Assembly (NCBI GenBank): GCA_038326165.1
Contig: JBBQJT010000059.1
Coordinates: forward strand, 1 to 18,724
DNA: 18,724 bases
Direction: 5' to 3'
Origin: JAEUUM01 sp038326165
Lineage (GTDB): Bacteria > Bacteroidota > Bacteroidia > Chitinophagales > Saprospiraceae
The notes beneath the pieces were generated by a model. The model had not been told where the DNA came from. It was given only the letters and a program-made list of their open reading frames with translations, and ran no database searches. Numbering within the stretch: position 1 is the first letter of the stretch; every line of letters begins with the position of its first letter. Made by a program: the position numbers and the translations under genes. This document shows, in pieces, positions 15,273-18,724 of the stretch.

Positions 15273-15336
15273 AATTTACAAGGTCTTTAGGTTTTCTAAT
15301 TTCTATGATTGAATAACCAAGTCTCGTATTTACCAT
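15256..15336 (-). CDS. Possible 26-codon leader or remnant ORF
   Basis: ATG at 15336 to TAA at 15258-15256, reading MVNTRLGYSIIEIRKPKDL and continuing seven more residues. It overlaps the start of the 44-residue gene by 17 bases in another frame. It could be a leader peptide, the tail of an eroded gene, or chance. I give it low weight. Confidence 0.15.
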   Translation of the reverse strand: MVNTRLGYSIIEIRKPKDLVNYGNDY

Positions 15337-15381
15337 ATTATAACTTTTTATTCAGTCAAGATTAAAGATGTGTTTAAAGTT

Positions 15382-15873
15382 TCAACTTACTAAAACTTCT
15401 ACTTTATAGCTTTTTAATCTTGTGTCAAACATCATTTTTGCAGTGCTGAGCACTTTTATCTTGGACGCATCTCGATGGTTTGGATTTATCATATAATTGA
15501 ATTCTTGTGGTACAATACTACTTGGAACTTTTAGAATTGCTGCTTCGTTGTAATTTATAAAATCATCACCGATGGTTTGAGTAATTAAAATTGGAGGTTT
15601 AGAATCCCAACCTTCAAGTAAGTCTTCCAAATTTACCTCTTGAAGAATAATTTCATCAGGGACTTCAATTTCAACATAATATCGATCATTAGGTAAATCT
15701 TCACTGATATCCAAATGAACTGAAACCTCAAGCGTGGCTAGTGCTCTGCTTTCGGAAGTATATACTATTTTTGTGCAGATACTGTTCCAACGATAACCTT
15801 CTACCATTGATGCTCCAATCCCTGTTAAAGTAGTTTCTAAATGCTTTTGTCTTTCAATCCTAAATACGATCAT
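15382..15873 (-). CDS. RES-domain toxin of a type II toxin-antitoxin system
   Basis: A 163-residue RES family protein. Known members (MbcT, ParT, Res) inactivate cells by degrading or otherwise consuming NAD+ or by ADP-ribosylation. Diagnostic residues are visible: Arg28 in GYRWN (usual GGRWN), Tyr38 in KIVYTSES, Glu49 in ALATLEVSVHL, IGDDFINYNEAAILKVPSS (101-119, Ser118), the EFNYMINPNH block (124-133) and the FDTRL end (139-143). The active-site Arg, Tyr, Glu and Ser of the family therefore appear present, so the toxin could be active. Length is typical. Its ATG overlaps the stop of the upstream DUF2384 antitoxin as TAATG, the usual arrangement of antitoxin first with translational coupling. 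Its neighbour is interrupted, which raises the question of how the toxin is restrained. Confidence 0.88.
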   Translation of the reverse strand: MIVFRIERQKHLETTLTGIGASMVEGYRWNSICTKIVYTSESRALATLEVSVHLDISEDLPNDRYYVEIEVPDEIILQEVNLEDLLEGWDSKPPILITQTIGDDFINYNEAAILKVPSSIVPQEFNYMINPNHRDASKIKVLSTAKMMFDTRLKSYKVEVLVS

Positions 15874-16373
15874 TAGGCGAGATTTCCGAATTCCAATCGA
15901 TTTAGACTAAATTTAACTTCATTAATTATTGTGATGGTATCAAGCAAACTTTCTGGTGAATTTCCACCAATTGATAAATTAGATTTCTTCAACCAACGTT
16001 GAAATTTTTCTTCCTTATTATTAAAGACTTCCAGTCCATAATCAATCAATTCATTAATTAAAATTACTAATTCACTATCTCTGCTATCCAATAATGAGTG
16101 TTCGCTTTTCTTTTTATTGTATGTAGTTTGAGGGATTCCTACAATCGCTAAGACAGATTTAACAGGATTATTAAGTCTTCTACTGATTACTTCAATAGAA
16201 TCATAGGGAATGCCGGCTCTTCTCTTACCAACGCGTTCAAGTTTGTTAATACTAATATTTGTTTTACCATCAGAATTTAAAGTGGATTTTCTAATTCTTA
16301 TTACTTAATTAGATGCATTTTGAATGCTTCTTTTGGTGTCGAATGGTTTTGTGGATTTTGTTATCTTTCCCAT
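15873..16373 (-). pseudogene. Xre/MbcA/ParS-type antitoxin (DUF2384) interrupted by an in-frame TAA
   Basis: Read from ATG 16373, the frame gives MGKITKSTKPFDTKRSIQNA, two more residues, then TAA at 16307-16305. It then continues in the same frame to 15873 as a complete-looking antitoxin. Past the stop come an Xre-like helix-turn-helix region (VGKRRAGIPYDSIEVISRRL, LAIVGIPQTTYNKKK) and the DUF2384 toxin-binding domain (GLEVFNNKEEKFQRWL, LSIGGNSPESLLDTI, LNRLEFG). Without the stop it would be 166 residues, normal for the family. There is no ATG, GTG or TTG between the TAA and a TTG at 16091; starting there (15873-16091) gives only 72 residues and removes the DNA-binding part. Either the gene is inactivated by one nonsense change, a non-standard start or reinitiation is used, or the base call is wrong. 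It ends overlapping the toxin ATG. Confidence 0.8.
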
Positions 16374-16922
16374 AAAGCAACTAATTGGCTGTAAATAAAT
16401 AGCATATTTGTTGTTATAACTTTAAGTTTCTTTCAAAATTGCCGACAACAAAGGAAGATCGATTAAGATGCCTACCTATTTTGAACATTATCAAGTTAAA
16501 TCAGATACCCAACTCGTCAATTGGGATCTTGTTTTCATATTTTAATTGGTCTGGTATGTGGGTTTAAATCTCTGAAGTTATAGATGAAGCTCAGACAAAA
16601 TATTTTGTTAAGCTATAAGATTTACTACATTTAACACAAGATGGAAAGCAAAACTACATTGCCAGCATATTAACTAAAGTATGTATTTCAATATTTGGCT
16701 TTATTACACCTTGGTATATTATTCTTGCGTCCCTATAAAATAAAATGGCGCAATTTCGTTCTGAGGTATTTCTCTTTCACGCCAAACGAATAGCCTGTTT
16801 TTTTAAGCAATATTTGTGTTTTATATTCGCTCAAATGGCAAGGAATGCTTTAATTTATAGCTAGAAAATTAATTTTGTTATTTACTAAACGGATGCGCAA
16901 GGGATCCACCAATGGTACACAA
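16374..16922. other. Intergenic, apparently decayed accessory DNA
   Basis: No intact gene is recognised in these 549 bases. A plus-strand frame from 16568 to 16738 reads like coding sequence (ISEVIDEAQTKYFVKL, a stop, then DLLHLTQDGKQNYIASILTK and a hydrophobic tail) but is broken by TAA at 16565-16567 and 16616-16618. A 39-codon plus-strand frame beginning at the ATG in AAAATGGCGCAA (about 16745) has no recognisable product. The stretch upstream of 16373 should carry the antitoxin promoter, but no exact TAnnTTTG box was found. Confidence 0.5.
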
Positions 16923-18128
16923 TTACTCTTTCACGATTTTATTCCGTTGAATCACTTGTCCATTTTTGTCGGTAAGTATGATAAAATAAATACCTGCTGA
17001 TTGTTCGGAAAGGTCAATAGAATCAACATTTTTTCTGTCGTCAAGTATTTTCCCTGTTGCGTTGGTCAACTGAACGTTAGTATTAGCAGAAAAATTAATT
17101 TTACCCCTTGTTGGATTTGGATAAACCAAAACGCTTGGTTTAGTATCGGAAATTTGCGGGATAGAGGTTGATCCCCCATTGCTTGTTTTAAAAATTTTAC
17201 CTTTGTTTCCACAGGCGTATCCTGTCCATTCATCGGTAAAATCGATTGAATAAATATCTTCGAACAAGGCACTGCTGCCTCCACTTGCATCAACAAAGCT
17301 AACTCCGCCATCTACGGTTTTGTGAACTTGTCCCCAGCCACCAATATAGCCAACTTGAGTGTTTAAAAAGTCTAGATTGTAGCTCTGATGGTCGTTATTG
17401 TGTTGCCAAATATCTCCCCCATTGACGGTTTTGCCAAAGTAAGCTCCGTACCACCCGCAGGTGTACACGGTATCATTATTGGAAAAAAACGCCAAATCCT
17501 CTAACACGTGAAACATATTGCCAGCTTGCACCGATGCCGTATCGGTAATGTGCCAGTTTGATCCACCGTCAGAAGTTTTTAGCACATAGCCCCTGTTGAT
17601 AGCATAACCAACTGTATCATTGACCATAGCAATTTTCTTGATATCAACATCCCATAGGTATCTTTCCATATTAGCTGTTTTCCACGTTGATCCTCCATTT
17701 GTGGTTTTCGCCAAGTACCCATCAATGTTGTTCATTTTTCCGCCAATTAAAATGGTATTGCTGTTGAGTGCGAATACGGAATGCAGATTGATATATTTTG
17801 CCGAATCGAGAAATGAACAGTCCCATCCGATTCCTTCGTTTACAGTATGGCAAACGCTACCAGAATCGCCAACAATCCATCCTTCATTTGCTGTGATAAA
17901 ATAAAGTTCATGAAAATTTACGCTTAATCCAGTATTTAAGCTGTTCCAATTTGAACCACCATCTGAAGTTTTAAGAACAGTCCCTTTATTGCCAACTACA
18001 TATCCAATATTGGCTGTCGGAAACATTATTTCATTGAGGCTAACATTGGTGCCTGAGTTGAGTTGAATCCATTGGGCGTTTGCCGCATTGCTTCCAATCA
18101 ATACTGCCAATATGATTAAATACTTCAT
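16923..18128 (-). CDS. Secreted YCF48/BNR-type beta-propeller protein with T9SS C-terminal sorting domain
   Basis: A 401-residue exported protein. The signal peptide covers residues 1-18 (MKYLIILAVLIGSNAANA, then QW). Seven repeats carry an Asp-box-like turn: KTSDGGSNW (53-61), HTVNEGIGW (94-102), KTTNGGSTW (141-149), KTSDGGSNW (184-192), KTVNGGDIW (233-241), KTVDGGVSF (270-278) and KTSNGGSTS (314-322). Many are preceded by GYVVGNKG-like strands. That number fits a seven-bladed propeller of the YCF48/photosystem-assembly-like family. Residues about 330-401 (VLVYPNPTRGKINF ... QSAGIYFIILTDKNGQVIQRNKIVKE) are a type A T9SS sorting domain, so the protein should cross the outer membrane by T9SS and be anchored or released. 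The function of the propeller is unknown; these domains often mediate protein binding. The gene is monocistronic, with a 98-base or longer leader. Confidence 0.93.
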   Translation of the reverse strand: MKYLIILAVLIGSNAANAQWIQLNSGTNVSLNEIMFPTANIGYVVGNKGTVLKTSDGGSNWNSLNTGLSVNFHELYFITANEGWIVGDSGSVCHTVNEGIGWDCSFLDSAKYINLHSVFALNSNTILIGGKMNNIDGYLAKTTNGGSTWKTANMERYLWDVDIKKIAMVNDTVGYAINRGYVLKTSDGGSNWHITDTASVQAGNMFHVLEDLAFFSNNDTVYTCGWYGAYFGKTVNGGDIWQHNNDHQSYNLDFLNTQVGYIGGWGQVHKTVDGGVSFVDASGGSSALFEDIYSIDFTDEWTGYACGNKGKIFKTSNGGSTSIPQISDTKPSVLVYPNPTRGKINFSANTNVQLTNATGKILDDRKNVDSIDLSEQSAGIYFIILTDKNGQVIQRNKIVKE

Positions 18129-18456
18129 TTTTAAGTTTTTTAGTTATAAATATTTTTAGGCTGCAAACAATTTGCTGGCGCCTTTTTGAAAGTAATATCG
18201 TTAAACCATCGAATATTACCTCGATTCATTGACAAAAATAGTCATTTATTTCGTAAATTAAAGATTTGGAAAAGTAGGAATCTGAAACCATAGTTGGATT
18301 TTATCATCCTTAAGTGGCATAAAAGTGACAAGTTTATCTTAAAAAATCAGATTACCTTCTCATAAGTTAGTTTGCAATAGTTGCTTAACAATGCTTCTAC
18401 ATTTCAATGTATCAAGATAAAATCAACTCTTAATCTTTCCTAAATTTAAAAGAATA
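18129..18456. other. Intergenic region upstream of the propeller gene
   Basis: No gene of reasonable length was seen on either strand in these 328 bases. It holds the putative promoter and leader hairpin of the propeller gene. On the plus side nothing but AT-rich sequence was recognised. Confidence 0.6.
18192..18240 (-). promoter_or_regulatory. Candidate promoter and leader stem-loop of the propeller gene
   Basis: TATTTTTG on the minus strand (18240-18233) matches TAnnTTTG, but no TTG -33 element is obvious. Just downstream, GTAATATCG (18192-18200) pairs with CGAATATTAC (18210-18219) through a one-base bulge and would form a stem-loop near the 5' end of the mRNA. Confidence 0.3.
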
Positions 18457-18724
18457 TTAATTGTCTTCCATCATAACATCTATTCTTACATCGCTATCTT
18501 CTTCGTCAATCAGTGTGATGATCGTAGTATTGATGAGGTTCCAAATATATTTTAAAGTCAAATTGCCACTGGTGGTTCTGCTGAAACAGCCAGCGTACAT
18601 GCCTAAGTAATCACCCTGTCTGTTAGGCTGGTAACTTTCTTGTTGACTGAAATTATTGTTTGCGTTTTGAACGCCTGCTGCTGGGTTTACAGCTCCATTT
18701 CTGCCTTTAAATAGGCCAAAAACC
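18457..18724 (-). CDS. C-terminal part of an unrecognised protein (N-terminus outside window)
   Basis: A minus-strand frame is open from the right edge to TAA at 18459-18457, 88 complete codons. It begins VFGLFKGRNGAVNPAAGVQN, then has an Asn/Gln-rich stretch, GDYLGMYAGCFSRTTSGNLTLK, IWNLINTTIITLIDEED, and an acidic end DVRIDVMMEDN. I recognise no domain. The amino-acid composition and absence of stops over nearly 90 codons favour a real gene running in from the right. It is separated by 328 bp from the next minus-strand gene and is probably a separate transcript. Confidence 0.6.
   Translation of the reverse strand, partial: VFGLFKGRNGAVNPAAGVQNANNNFSQQESYQPNRQGDYLGMYAGCFSRTTSGNLTLKYIWNLINTTIITLIDEEDSDVRIDVMMEDN

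Noticed and set aside
16900..16922. Terminator after the propeller gene around GGATCCACCAATGGTAC
   Set aside because: The pairing is only four bases and no T-run follows on the minus strand.

Overview
The window looks like chromosomal DNA of a Bacteroidota bacterium, perhaps of the Saprospiraceae/Chitinophagia type. The support is: AT-rich sequence, TTG...TAnnTTTG promoters, a type IX secretion (T9SS) C-terminal sorting domain, a huge secreted protein with thrombospondin-3-like Asp repeats, and weak Shine-Dalgarno signals. The exact taxon cannot be read from the sequence.

Layout. Positions 1-2772 (minus) carry the N-terminal 924 residues of a large secreted calcium-repeat protein that runs off the left edge. 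Upstream of it on the same strand is an FtsX/MacB-type ABC permease (2916-4163). A plus-strand operon of four inner-membrane proteins follows (4435-9297): TerC-type metal transporter, Kup potassium importer, a dicarboxylate/amino-acid:cation symporter and a DedA protein. They are tightly spaced and driven by a recognisable promoter, which suggests one cation/proton/membrane-energy homeostasis unit. The next block (9299-14064) is housekeeping and metabolic: a Rieske oxygenase related to choline/carnitine monooxygenases, RlmF (23S rRNA m6A1618 methyltransferase), a DUF1304 membrane protein, a conserved 134-residue protein of unknown function, and a META-domain protein followed by a ThiF/MoeB-rhodanese fusion. 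Several convergent pairs touch or overlap at their stop codons.

From 14244 to 16922 the DNA looks accessory. It holds an orphan AAA+ protein resembling the ATPase of extracellular contractile injection systems, but with a ruined Walker A and a short C-terminus. It also holds a RES-toxin/Xre-antitoxin (DUF2384) pair whose antitoxin frame is broken by an in-frame TAA, a 44-residue antitoxin-like small protein, inverted repeats, and about 550 bp of apparently decayed sequence. The right end carries a secreted seven-repeat YCF48/BNR-type propeller with a T9SS sorting domain (16923-18128) and the C-terminal 89 codons of an unrecognised protein that enters from the right edge.

No rRNA, tRNA, CRISPR array or intact insertion sequence was seen. 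The most interesting items are the interrupted antitoxin beside an apparently intact RES toxin, the degenerate injection-system-like AAA+ protein, the regular 66/71-residue repeat in the large secreted protein, and the four-transporter operon.
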